From contig NZ_JAZHOB010000006.1 of NCBI RefSeq assembly GCF_048751585.1, positions 1-64,000 on the forward strand: a stretch of DNA of 64,000 nucleotides. The letters are read 5' to 3'. The notes beneath the pieces were generated by a model. It was not told where the DNA came from, did no database searches, and worked only from the letters and a program-made list of their open reading frames with translations. The translations under genes and the position numbers were made by a program. Position 1 is the first letter of the stretch. Each line of letters begins with the position of its first letter. The DNA is from G025836975 sp048751585. Its GTDB lineage: Bacteria > Pseudomonadota > Gammaproteobacteria > Burkholderiales > Burkholderiaceae_B. Of this stretch, positions 33,714 to 42,107 are shown in pieces.

Positions 33714-36503
33714 TCAATCAACGGCTTCCACATCAACCCGGTTGCCCATCCTTCGTTTCAGCATTTCTTCCAGCTTGGCGTCCAGGCGCCTGTCCAGCGT
33801 GGCGGCGATGGCTTTTTCAAGATCGGATTGCTGGTCGCTGCTACGGGTCAGGTCCGCCACGCGGGCCAGGTCGTTTCGGCTCAGCGACAACAGCAGGCAG
33901 GGCAGGCGCGTACGGCATGTGGTCGGATGCGGTATGCCTTCCAACAGCGCAAACTCACCCAGGAAATCGCCCACTTCAAGCACCTCCATGGTCAAGGATG
34001 AGCCGTCTTTCAGCAGCACCGTGCTTTCCACGCTGCCGCGCGCGATGATGTAGAAGCGGCCTTCGGTCGTGCCCTCGATGGCCAGCACGGTGCCTGCTTC
34101 GACTTCCTCCACCCGCAGCATGCTGCGTATGCGCTCCAGTTCTTGTTCCTCCGCCGTGGAGAATATGGGGATTTTGCGCAGGCGATCTATGGAGATGCCA
34201 ACATCGCGTCCCGCATTGACAATGGCGATGTCGGACTGTTTCTCCCACATCCCGGCATATACCCCTTGTTTGGCCAGGAGCTCGGCATGGGCGCCGGTTT
34301 CGACCAGCCGGCCATCCTTGAATACGCAGATCATGTCCATGTCGGGGCAGGAGTTCAGGCGGTGCGTGACGGAAAACAGCATGCGGTCCGCGCTGATGCG
34401 TCCCAGGGTTTCGTTGATGGCCGCCTCGGCCTCGGCGTCCAGGGCCGACGTGGCTTCGTCCAGCAGCAGAATCTGCGGATTGCGCAGCAGGGCGCGTGCA
34501 ATGACGATGCGCTGGCGCTGGCCGCCCGAGAGCAGTTTGCCGCCTTCGCCCACATTGGTGTCGTAGCCTTGCGGCAAGCCGATGATAAAGTCGTGGATCT
34601 CGGCCGCCCGCGCCGCCTGCTCGACCTCGGCATCGCTGGCGTCCATGCGTCCGATGCGGATGTTGTACCGGATCGATGCCTCGAACAGGGTGGTGTCCTG
34701 GTTGACCACGGCCATCATCGAGCGCAGACGGTGGTTGTCTACCTGGCGGATGTCGGTGTCGTTAAGCAATATGCTGCCGCTCATGGCGTCATAGTTGCGC
34801 GACATCAGATTGATGATGGTGCTCTTGCCCGAACCGGAAGGCCCCACCAGCGCAATGCGCCGCGGCGCGGGCGATTCCAGCGTGACGTCTTTCAGGTTCA
34901 GGCGGTCGCCGGTATAGCTGAACGAAACATTGTTGAAGGCGATTCGCGACAGCGGCGGTTCCAGCGCGGCTTCGCCGCGATCATCGGGAGCATCATCGGG
35001 GTGATCCAGCAATTCGTCGATGCGTTGCCAACTGCCTATGGCCTGGATGGCCGATGGCAGCAGGGCGGCAATGCCGCCCGCCGCGCCGCCAAACGCCAGC
35101 AACAGGCCGATATAGGCCACGACGACGCCGCCCGACACGGTGCCGTTCAGGGACAGGATCGCGCCCAGGCCGATGATGCCCAGTTGCGCGGCGCTGATGG
35201 CGAACACGGTTGCGCGTCCGGTCAGTTCGCCCAGCAGATACTGGCGGTAGCTGGCGTCGTAGATGGTCTTGCTGCGCTCGTCGAACTGGTCGCGGCGATG
35301 GCGGGCCAGGTCGAGCGTACGTATGACGGGCAGCAACTGCACGGTTTCCTTGATGAAGCCCACTATCTTGCCGTCTTCCACCTTGCGGGCGTACGAGGCC
35401 CGCACTGCAAGGCGCCCGACCAGCCGGGGCGCCGTCAGGGCGATGGCCAGCATGGTGATGGTGGCCAGGGCCATCCGCCAATCGAGCAAGATGCCGGTGA
35501 TCAGCGACCCTATCATCAGGAAGGCTTTGGAGATGATGCCCGGAATGGCCCGGACGATGCCGTTCTCGACGATGAAGATGTCGTTGTTGAAGATGGAAAC
35601 GATGTCGCCGCTTTGAAACCGCCCCAGAGACCGCGAGGACAGGCCCAGCAGCTTGTCGAAAGTGCGTTGGCGCACATCCTTCATGGTGCGGGGTCCCAGC
35701 GTGGATACGCTGAAGTCGATGGCCAGCCCGGCCGATGCGGTGACCAGAAAGCCACCGATAAGATAGGCCAGCGTGAGCCAGATGACGCCGGCGTTCTGCG
35801 GCGTGATGCCGTCATCGAACAACTGGTTCAACCAGATCGGCATCAGCATGGCGTAGGCCGTCTGGATCAACACCCCGACGCCCAGCGTAATGCAGAAGAA
35901 ACGATGAGGACGCAATTGCTGGGCCGTCCAGGCCAGGAAGGGGCCCGCGCCTTTGGCGGGCTGCTCGTCGGCCAGCGACTCTTCCCATTGCAGCTCCAGC
36001 ATGGTTTGCGATTTGCCGGTGGACGTGTGGCAGGCGTCGTCCATGGATGTCTCGGTAGCCAGGGCGCGTGCAAACTTGGCCAGTCCCGGGGCGCCATAGG
36101 TGTCCAGCATGAAGCGTACGAAGGCGCCCGCCCTGACGGCATCGCGCTCAGCGCCGGCGCCGGATGACAGGCGGCTGTGCAGCCCGTCCAGATCGCCCGC
36201 TTCGGCTACGCTGATGTTTCCCGCGCCATCGGCGGTTCTTGTGGCGTGGCGCAGGACGCCGGTTCCGATGAATGCAAGCGCGTCGGCTGGAATATCCAGC
36301 CGCTCGGTCAGGATGCGTTCCACCAGTGATCGTTGAGTGTCGATTCCCGAAGAGTGTGAGTCCGCCAGTCCGGCAGCGATGCCGGCGCCGTGCTCGGGGG
36401 CTTGCAGGCCAAGTATCTGGCAGGTCTTTTGTTCCAGCTCATTGAGTCTCTGGGTGTTTGGCCTGAACCAGCGATGAACAATTGCCTTCAGTCGTGATTG
36501 CAC
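33714..36503 (-). CDS. ABC exporter with C-terminal cyclic-nucleotide-binding-type domain
   Basis: From a GTG at 36503 (AGAGG five bases upstream) the protein is 929 residues. An N-terminal region of about 165 residues is not recognised. A six-helix exporter membrane domain follows (about 170-460), then a nucleotide-binding domain with GPSGSGKST, LSGGQRQR and ILLLDEATSALD, and a cNMP-binding fold near the C-terminus (GTVLAIEGTTEGRFYIIARGSVES, GDFLGEFALLEGIPHPTTCR). Unlike the common fusions of peptidase C39 type, the regulatory domain is C-terminal. It lies between the thioesterase and PKS/NRPS genes, 16 bases from the latter, so it most likely exports the lipopeptide product. The open frame extends further upstream, but that part only shadows the thioesterase gene. 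Confidence 0.9.
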   Translation of the reverse strand: MQSRLKAIVHRWFRPNTQRLNELEQKTCQILGLQAPEHGAGIAAGLADSHSSGIDTQRSLVERILTERLDIPADALAFIGTGVLRHATRTADGAGNISVAEAGDLDGLHSRLSSGAGAERDAVRAGAFVRFMLDTYGAPGLAKFARALATETSMDDACHTSTGKSQTMLELQWEESLADEQPAKGAGPFLAWTAQQLRPHRFFCITLGVGVLIQTAYAMLMPIWLNQLFDDGITPQNAGVIWLTLAYLIGGFLVTASAGLAIDFSVSTLGPRTMKDVRQRTFDKLLGLSSRSLGRFQSGDIVSIFNNDIFIVENGIVRAIPGIISKAFLMIGSLITGILLDWRMALATITMLAIALTAPRLVGRLAVRASYARKVEDGKIVGFIKETVQLLPVIRTLDLARHRRDQFDERSKTIYDASYRQYLLGELTGRATVFAISAAQLGIIGLGAILSLNGTVSGGVVVAYIGLLLAFGGAAGGIAALLPSAIQAIGSWQRIDELLDHPDDAPDDRGEAALEPPLSRIAFNNVSFSYTGDRLNLKDVTLESPAPRRIALVGPSGSGKSTIINLMSRNYDAMSGSILLNDTDIRQVDNHRLRSMMAVVNQDTTLFEASIRYNIRIGRMDASDAEVEQAARAAEIHDFIIGLPQGYDTNVGEGGKLLSGGQRQRIVIARALLRNPQILLLDEATSALDAEAEAAINETLGRISADRMLFSVTHRLNSCPDMDMICVFKDGRLVETGAHAELLAKQGVYAGMWEKQSDIAIVNAGRDVGISIDRLRKIPIFSTAEEQELERIRSMLRVEEVEAGTVLAIEGTTEGRFYIIARGSVESTVLLKDGSSLTMEVLEVGDFLGEFALLEGIPHPTTCRTRLPCLLLSLSRNDLARVADLTRSSDQQSDLEKAIAATLDRRLDAKLEEMLKRRMGNRVDVEAVD

Positions 36504-36517
36504 ACTAGCCTCTTTTT

Positions 36518-37348
36518 TCAGTTGCTGTTCATGGAAGCCGCCTCGTTGGCGGCGTGGGCGGATAAAGCAGCTGCCCGCATCAGAATGCGGGCAAGGTCGG
36601 AGCTGTGAGTGGTCCAGAAAAAATGCCCGCCATTGCAGGGAATCAATCGGGTGGTCGCGGATGTGACCTTTTCCCACGCCTGAAGCTCTTCGGAAGAGAC
36701 CGATGGATCGCCGTCCAATTGCAGGACATCGATGGGCACATTCAAGGCGGCGGGGGTGTATCGATAGGTGTCGCAGGCTTCGAGATCGGCGCGCAGGGCG
36801 GGTTCCAGGCCGGAAGCGGCCAGGTCGCCGGCATCGCCGCCGGCCATGCCGAAGCGCGCCGCAAGCTCCGCCTGCAATTGCGGGGCGGGGAGGCGGTACA
36901 AAGGGGTATCGGCGGGCGGCATGCAGGGAGAGCGGAAGCCGGACACAACGAGGCGGGCGGGCTGGATACCGGCGCGGGCCAGGCGCCTGGCGGTTTCGAA
37001 TGCCAATAAGGCCCCATAGCTGTTGCCCACCAGAATCAAGGGCTGATCTTCGAAAAAGGGAGAGGGCTGTGCAAGGGAAAGGAAAGCGTTGGCGATGCCA
37101 TCGGCGGCGGTGGCGGCCCGACGAGGCGGGTCGCCGCCCTTGTCTGAAGGCTGGCGCGGCAAATAGGCCGCCATGATCCCGGCTGTGCCAGGCAAAGAGG
37201 CCGCCACGCGGCCGGCCGACAAGGGCGAACCGCCCGCGTGCGGGAAAAACATGAAGGTGGGCTGGCCTGGCGCCGCAGCCCGCAGGCCGACAATCCATTG
37301 CGATTGCATGGATCCTGTCGCTGACGAGGTACCGACCGTAGTGTCCAT
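36518..37348 (-). CDS. Type II thioesterase of the PKS/NRPS cluster
   Basis: The 276-residue alpha/beta hydrolase of the GrsT/RifR type has FMFFPHAGGSPLS at the start, the nucleophile motif GNSYG near residue 100, and a C-terminal GGHFFW with the catalytic histidine. Such enzymes remove wrong or stalled acyl groups from carrier domains. The ATG at 37348 has GGAAGG seven bases upstream, which is better than the first ATG at 37369. It is the first gene of the leftward biosynthetic operon, with 14 bases to the exporter start. Confidence 0.92.
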   Translation of the reverse strand: MDTTVGTSSATGSMQSQWIVGLRAAAPGQPTFMFFPHAGGSPLSAGRVAASLPGTAGIMAAYLPRQPSDKGGDPPRRAATAADGIANAFLSLAQPSPFFEDQPLILVGNSYGALLAFETARRLARAGIQPARLVVSGFRSPCMPPADTPLYRLPAPQLQAELAARFGMAGGDAGDLAASGLEPALRADLEACDTYRYTPAALNVPIDVLQLDGDPSVSSEELQAWEKVTSATTRLIPCNGGHFFWTTHSSDLARILMRAAALSAHAANEAASMNSN

Positions 37349-37470
37349 CAGGAAGCCTTCCGCTAACATGCTGTTGCTGTGGCAGTCGATGATTCTATCA
37401 GTTATTGTATCTAAACATGACTTCTGTATAGTTACTTTACTGTGACCAGCACACTAACAGGCGACGCGAC
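37349..37470. promoter_or_regulatory. Divergent promoter region of the lipopeptide cluster
   Basis: These 122 bases separate the two divergent operons of the biosynthetic cluster. They are clearly AT-rich (around 37388-37442) against a very GC-rich background, as expected for a bidirectional promoter. I cannot assign -35/-10 boxes with confidence, and I see no recognisable operator or regulator gene within the cluster. Confidence 0.5.
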
Positions 37471-38340
37471 ATGACAGCAAGCACCTTATTTCCGCCCGAC
37501 GCGATGGCCGCCTACGAACGCGATGGCGTCATCTGCCTGCGCGGCGCCTTCAGCGCCGAATGGGTGGAGCTGGCGTGCCGGGGCATCGAACACAACATCG
37601 CCCAGCCCAGCCCCTTGTTCCGCAACCTGGGTACGTCCGACGGGGGCTTTCTGTCGGATATATGGGCGCGCCGATATATTCCCGAGTTCGAACGCTTTTG
37701 CATGGAGTCGCCGGCCGCGGCCATTGCCGCGCAGGCGCTGCGGTCCAATCCGGTAAGGCTGGTGCAGGACACCTGGTTCAGCAAGCTGCCCGGCGCCTCG
37801 GCGCGCACTCCTTGGCATCACGATACCGCTATTGCCGGACCATTCTGCTCGATCTGGGTGGCGCTGGATCCCACGCCACGCGATGCGTCGCTGGAGTTCG
37901 TCGCGGGGTCACATGGATGGGGCCGAACCTTGATGCCGCGATCCTATTTTGCCAGGGGTGGCGACGCGGCGGAGCGTTTCTATACCGAGTTCCATGGCGA
38001 CGCCGACCGCGATCAGGGACCCGGCTTCGGCCAGGTGCCCGATATCGAAGCCGACCGCGATGCCTACGACATTATTGGCTGGGAATTGCAGCCCGGCGAC
38101 TGCGTTCTCTTTGATGCCCGCACGCTGCACGGCGCCCCAGGCAATCACCTGGAACGGCCGCTGCGCCGTTTCGTCACCCGCTGGATCACCGATGAATCCG
38201 TGCTGGCGCCGCATGGCAAGGATGTTATCGGCGCCCTGGCGGCGGCCGGGCTGCAAGCCGAGCTGGAAGTCGGAAAGCCGATACGCGGGCCGCTGTTTCC
38301 TGTCATAACGGTGACACGTCCAACCTCGATAATTTCGTAA
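37471..38340 (+). CDS. PhyH-family Fe(II)/2-oxoglutarate dioxygenase
   Basis: The 289-residue enzyme has the iron facial triad in order: H116-x-D118 in PWHHDTA and distal H220 in LHGAPGN, followed by an Arg-rich RPLRRFVTRW that suits 2-oxoglutarate binding. The aspartate is present, so it should hydroxylate and not halogenate (halogenases of this family have Gly or Ala there). Being the first gene of the rightward operon, it is probably a tailoring hydroxylase acting on an amino acid residue or on the fatty acyl chain of the lipopeptide. The target is not known. Confidence 0.88.
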   Translation: MTASTLFPPDAMAAYERDGVICLRGAFSAEWVELACRGIEHNIAQPSPLFRNLGTSDGGFLSDIWARRYIPEFERFCMESPAAAIAAQALRSNPVRLVQDTWFSKLPGASARTPWHHDTAIAGPFCSIWVALDPTPRDASLEFVAGSHGWGRTLMPRSYFARGGDAAERFYTEFHGDADRDQGPGFGQVPDIEADRDAYDIIGWELQPGDCVLFDARTLHGAPGNHLERPLRRFVTRWITDESVLAPHGKDVIGALAAAGLQAELEVGKPIRGPLFPVITVTRPTSIIS

Positions 38341-38355
38341 CTTATGTAGCAATTA

Positions 38356-38383
38356 TTGACGTTTGTTACTGGCGCGGTATACA
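38356..38383 (+). promoter_or_regulatory. Sigma-70-like promoter before the small protein and NRPS genes
   Basis: TTGACG (38356-38361) and TATACA (38378-38383) are separated by 16 bases. They lie after the PhyH gene stop and about 95 bases before the next start codon, so the NRPS genes may have their own promoter in addition to read-through. Confidence 0.5.
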
Positions 38384-38476
38384 GTTCGCAATTCGACGGC
38401 CTGTGTCAAAGAGGCCTAGAGCGCTAAATATTATTGTTTGCAGTTCAATGTAGTTCAACCTCAGGAGACTGACATT

Positions 38477-38803
38477 ATGGCTGGTATGTTCCTCACGATT
38501 ACTCGCGCAAACATCAAGGCTGGCAGCGAACAAGAAGCACGCTCACTGCTCGAAAAATCCCTGCTGCCCAACGACGGTTCCAAGCCGGGCGACCACATTC
38601 CGGGCCTTATCGGTTTTGGCTTGATGCGCTCCAAGAAAGATCCCTCCATGTATGGCTTGGCAACGGTATGGAAAGACGAGGCCTCCCTGGATGCGTTGTC
38701 CTCCAACCCGAATGCAAAGACGGGCGGCCACTGGGTGGAAAAGTTCATGAAGTTCACCCAGGGCGATGTCAAGGGCGAAGGCTTCTACATCGAAAGCCTG
38801 TAA
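38477..38803 (+). CDS. Small protein of the lipopeptide cluster, possible alpha/beta-barrel monooxygenase-like fold
   Basis: The 108-residue protein starts at an ATG with AGGAG nine bases before it. Its pattern (FLTITRANIKAGSEQEARSL, GLIGFGLMRSKKDPSMYGLA, WKDEASLDAL) is like the dimeric alpha/beta-barrel proteins that include antibiotic-biosynthesis monooxygenases, but I cannot place it in a named family. It is not MbtH-like. Its end overlaps the first possible start of the NRPS gene, so it is coupled to the assembly line. It could be a tailoring enzyme or an accessory protein. Confidence 0.75.
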   Translation: MAGMFLTITRANIKAGSEQEARSLLEKSLLPNDGSKPGDHIPGLIGFGLMRSKKDPSMYGLATVWKDEASLDALSSNPNAKTGGHWVEKFMKFTQGDVKGEGFYIESL

Positions 38804-41800
38804 TTCGCTTTCCCCAAAGGGGGGATTCCAGCCTGGTTTCTCCCCAATCCCTTCCGTGCAAACCACTCCCGCTGCCGCGCTGCGACCCATAGAAGACGCC
38901 TACCCGCTTACCCGGATGCAACAGGCGCTGCTCATGCGTTGCCTGGCCTATCCGGATCAGCCGCTGTATATGGGGCAATGGTGGGCTGTGCTGGAAGGCC
39001 CCCTGGACGCCGCCGCCTTGGCCGATGCCTGGCAACACGTTGTGGGCCGCCACACCGCCTTGCGCAGCGGTTTTCATTGGGATCTGAAAGATCATCCATT
39101 CCAGGTGGTGCACCGTCAGGCCGCACTTGCCGTGACGCATCTTGACTGGGCTTCGCACGCCGACTGGCGGCCCCGTCTGGACGACTATCTGGCCCAGGAC
39201 AGGGCGCGCCCTTTCGATATCCGCAAACCGCCCCTGATGCGCATGGCATTGCTGCGTCTGACGCCCGAGCGACACGTACTCGTATGGACGCGTCATCACC
39301 TGACGGTGGACGGCTGGTCGCTGGGTATTCTTCTTGATGAGGTCTTTGCGCTGTACCGTTCGGGCATTGCCGGAACGGCGCCTTCCCTTGCTCCGGCGCC
39401 GGCCTATCGCCGTTATGTCGACTGGGAAAAATCCCGTGATCCGGCTGCGGCCATCGAGCACTGGAGCGATGTGCTGGCTGCTATGCCGCAGAACGGCGAT
39501 TCTGCCAACGGCGCCGTCCTTGTGTCGAGCACGGATGCGGACAGCCCCAAAATTCGTGCCCATCGGATCGACCTGTCCGCAACGCTGGCGAATCAGCTCG
39601 AGGATTTCGCCCGGGTCGCCCACGTTACCGTCAATACCTTGGTGCAAGCCGCATGGGCCTTGGTGCAGGCCCGCTTGCAAGACAGCGGCACAGTCATTTT
39701 CGGCGCGGTCGAAGCCTTGCGCCCGTCGGATGCCGACAGCGGCGAACTGGCCGGGCTGGTCGGCATCCAGATACAGATACAGCCCGTTATTGCTCGGGTG
39801 GATGAGCGTCCCCTGAGCGATTGGCTGAAGGCTTTGCAAAATCAGGCGGCATCCGCCCGTGCCGCCGGTTCCATCGGCATGGACGATCTGCGCGCCTTGC
39901 TGGGCATGGCGCCCGGCGTCCTGCCCTTCGACAGCCTGGTGGGGTTTCAGAACTATCCGCTGGACGAAGAGGGCGCTTTGGCCGGCACCGGACTGGCCCT
40001 GGCCGAAACCGGCGATGTGACCTTGCCCGACATGCCGCTGAACCTGATGGTGGAGCGCCACGGCGGCGGCCTGGCCGTGCACCTGATGGTGGACGAACGC
40101 CATGTCGCGCCCGCCGAGGCCGCGCTGCGGATGGATATGCTGGCCCATACCCTGGGCGTTTTGCCGGCATCGGCCGACCGTCCCGTCGATCGTATCGACG
40201 CGGTGCCGCCGGCCATCGCAAAGGCGCAACTGGATGGCAGCCTGGGGATGCCTCAGGCGCTGCGCCCCGAAACCACGGTTATCAGCGACATCCTGCGCCA
40301 TGCCATCGAGCAGCCCGAAATGCCGGCCTTGGTGCACGGCACTGAACAAATCACTTATGCCGCCTTGCTGGGCGCCGCCGCGCAGATTGCCCTGCGCCTG
40401 CGTGCCGCCGGCATAGCCAGCGGCCATCGCGTCGCCATCCACTTGGAACGCAGCCCCCTGGGCATAGCCGCCATCCTGGGTACCCTGATGTCCGGCGCAG
40501 CCTATGTGCCGCTGGATCTGAATTCACCGGCCGAGCGCAAGCGCTATATTGTGTCGCAGGCTCAGGCGGCTGCCGTGATTGCCATCGGGCAGCCTGACTT
40601 TGCCTGCGCTATCCTGGTCGACGTGCAAGACCTTGCCGGTTTTTCCGCAGAGGCTGCAAGCCTGACCCTGCCGGACGTGGCGGCGGCCGGTATGCCGGGC
40701 GGGGCGGACGAGGCCTATGTCATCTTTACATCGGGCTCGACCGGACGTCCCAAGGGCGTATCCGTGACCCACGATAATCTGGCCTATCACGTCGCCGCCC
40801 GGGTTGCGGCGTATCCCGACAGGCCCAATCGCCGCCTGCTGCTGACCTTCCCCTTGATCTTCGATGGCTCGGTCACCGGCATCTTCGGCACGCTTGCCAC
40901 GGGCGGCACGCTGGTATTGCCGCGCGCCATCGAGGCCAATGACCCGGATCGCCTGGCCGCGCTGATACGCAGCGCGGCCGTAAGCCAGACCATCATGATT
41001 CCATCGCAATGGAGCCTGGTCCTGTCCGCCGGCGAGGCGGCTGATTTCGCAACGCTGCAACTGGCGGTGGTGGCCGGCGAGGCATGCCCGCGGGATCTGG
41101 TCGAACGCCATTGCGCAAAGCTGCGCCATGTTGCACTGGCCAATGAATACGGCCCCACCGAAACCACGGTCTGGGCCACCTGGCAGGCATGCCTGCCGGG
41201 CGTCGTCGGCCCCGTACCTATAGGGCGCCCCATTCCCGGCACGCGGACGTATGTGGTCGACAGCCGCAATCGCTTGTGCCCCGCGGGCGTGCCTGGCGAA
41301 CTCTGGATCGCCGGACCTGGCGTTGCGCAAGGCTATGTGGGCCAGGCGGCGCTGACCGACGAGCGTTTCGTTCCCAATCCTTTCCACGACGATGCCGGCT
41401 ATGGCATCGCCTACCGCAGCGGCGATCGCGTCGCCCTTGGGCATGACGGCAAGCTGCGCTTCCAGGGGCGCGAGGACGAGCAGGTAAAGATCAGCGGCTA
41501 CCGCATCGAATTGGCCGAAATCGAAGCGCGGCTGCGTGACATGCCGGGTGTGGAAGAGGCCATCGTGCTGGCGCTTCGCCATGACGGCCAGGCGGCGGCG
41601 CAATTGATTGCGCATGTGGCGGGCATGCAGGTGCCCGGCAGCGAAGCGGTACTTCAGCATCTGCAAGGCGTGCTGCCCGCCTACATGGTGCCGCAGCATA
41701 TCCTGCTTCACGAACAATTGCCGCATACATCCGCCGGCAAGGTGGACAGGCTGAAGCTGCCCGAACCGCAGCGCCTTCAAGCCGCGTCCGCGCCGCCCCA

Positions 41801-42107
41801 AGGCAAGATGGAGTGCGACATCGCCCTGATATGGCAGTCTGTGCTTGGCTGCCCCGTCATAGGCCGGCACGATAATTTCTTTTCCGTGGGAGGCCGATCG
41901 CTCGATGCCATGCAAATGGTTTCCCGGCTGCGCCGAGACCTGAAATTGGCCGTCGAACTGATCGACTTGTTCGAAGCGCCCGCTTTGTCCGATTTCGCCC
42001 AGCGGCTGGCGGGCCGCGAAGCCGGCCAGGAGTCCGGTCTGCGCAAGCGTGCGCGTACCCGTGTGGACCTGTCCGCCGGCGGGGTGCCGTCCGGCGCTGC
42101 GGAATGA
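38766..42107 (+). CDS. NRPS, one module C-A-T
   Basis: The 1113-residue synthetase has a condensation domain from about residue 42 (DAYPLTRMQQALL; HHLTVDG at 177) of the type that follows an epimerisation domain, an adenylation domain (FTSGSTGRPKG at about 656; NEYGPTETT), and a carrier domain (SVGGRSL, Ser about 1045). My reading of the specificity residues is D-G-T-M-V-A-E-V-W, closest to the DGTxxAEV pattern known for tyrosine-activating domains, so an aromatic residue is a tentative prediction. The ATG at 38766 overlaps the small gene; a GTG at 38856 is an alternative start, and neither has a good binding site. It overlaps the next gene by four bases. Confidence 0.93.
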   Translation: MSRAKASTSKACNSLSPKGGFQPGFSPIPSVQTTPAAALRPIEDAYPLTRMQQALLMRCLAYPDQPLYMGQWWAVLEGPLDAAALADAWQHVVGRHTALRSGFHWDLKDHPFQVVHRQAALAVTHLDWASHADWRPRLDDYLAQDRARPFDIRKPPLMRMALLRLTPERHVLVWTRHHLTVDGWSLGILLDEVFALYRSGIAGTAPSLAPAPAYRRYVDWEKSRDPAAAIEHWSDVLAAMPQNGDSANGAVLVSSTDADSPKIRAHRIDLSATLANQLEDFARVAHVTVNTLVQAAWALVQARLQDSGTVIFGAVEALRPSDADSGELAGLVGIQIQIQPVIARVDERPLSDWLKALQNQAASARAAGSIGMDDLRALLGMAPGVLPFDSLVGFQNYPLDEEGALAGTGLALAETGDVTLPDMPLNLMVERHGGGLAVHLMVDERHVAPAEAALRMDMLAHTLGVLPASADRPVDRIDAVPPAIAKAQLDGSLGMPQALRPETTVISDILRHAIEQPEMPALVHGTEQITYAALLGAAAQIALRLRAAGIASGHRVAIHLERSPLGIAAILGTLMSGAAYVPLDLNSPAERKRYIVSQAQAAAVIAIGQPDFACAILVDVQDLAGFSAEAASLTLPDVAAAGMPGGADEAYVIFTSGSTGRPKGVSVTHDNLAYHVAARVAAYPDRPNRRLLLTFPLIFDGSVTGIFGTLATGGTLVLPRAIEANDPDRLAALIRSAAVSQTIMIPSQWSLVLSAGEAADFATLQLAVVAGEACPRDLVERHCAKLRHVALANEYGPTETTVWATWQACLPGVVGPVPIGRPIPGTRTYVVDSRNRLCPAGVPGELWIAGPGVAQGYVGQAALTDERFVPNPFHDDAGYGIAYRSGDRVALGHDGKLRFQGREDEQVKISGYRIELAEIEARLRDMPGVEEAIVLALRHDGQAAAQLIAHVAGMQVPGSEAVLQHLQGVLPAYMVPQHILLHEQLPHTSAGKVDRLKLPEPQRLQAASAPPQGKMECDIALIWQSVLGCPVIGRHDNFFSVGGRSLDAMQMVSRLRRDLKLAVELIDLFEAPALSDFAQRLAGREAGQESGLRKRARTRVDLSAGGVPSGAAE

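Noticed and set aside
33714..37298. Exporter gene reading from 37298 (1194 residues)
   Set aside because: The first 265 residues only shadow the thioesterase gene in another frame and show no family features. The GTG at 36503 with AGAGG fits better.
37471..38340. Non-haem iron halogenase in the lipopeptide cluster
   Set aside because: The iron motif has the aspartate (H-x-D); halogenases of this family have Gly or Ala there.
38477..38803. MbtH-like protein for the NRPS
   Set aside because: The length (108) and sequence lack the MbtH tryptophan pattern.
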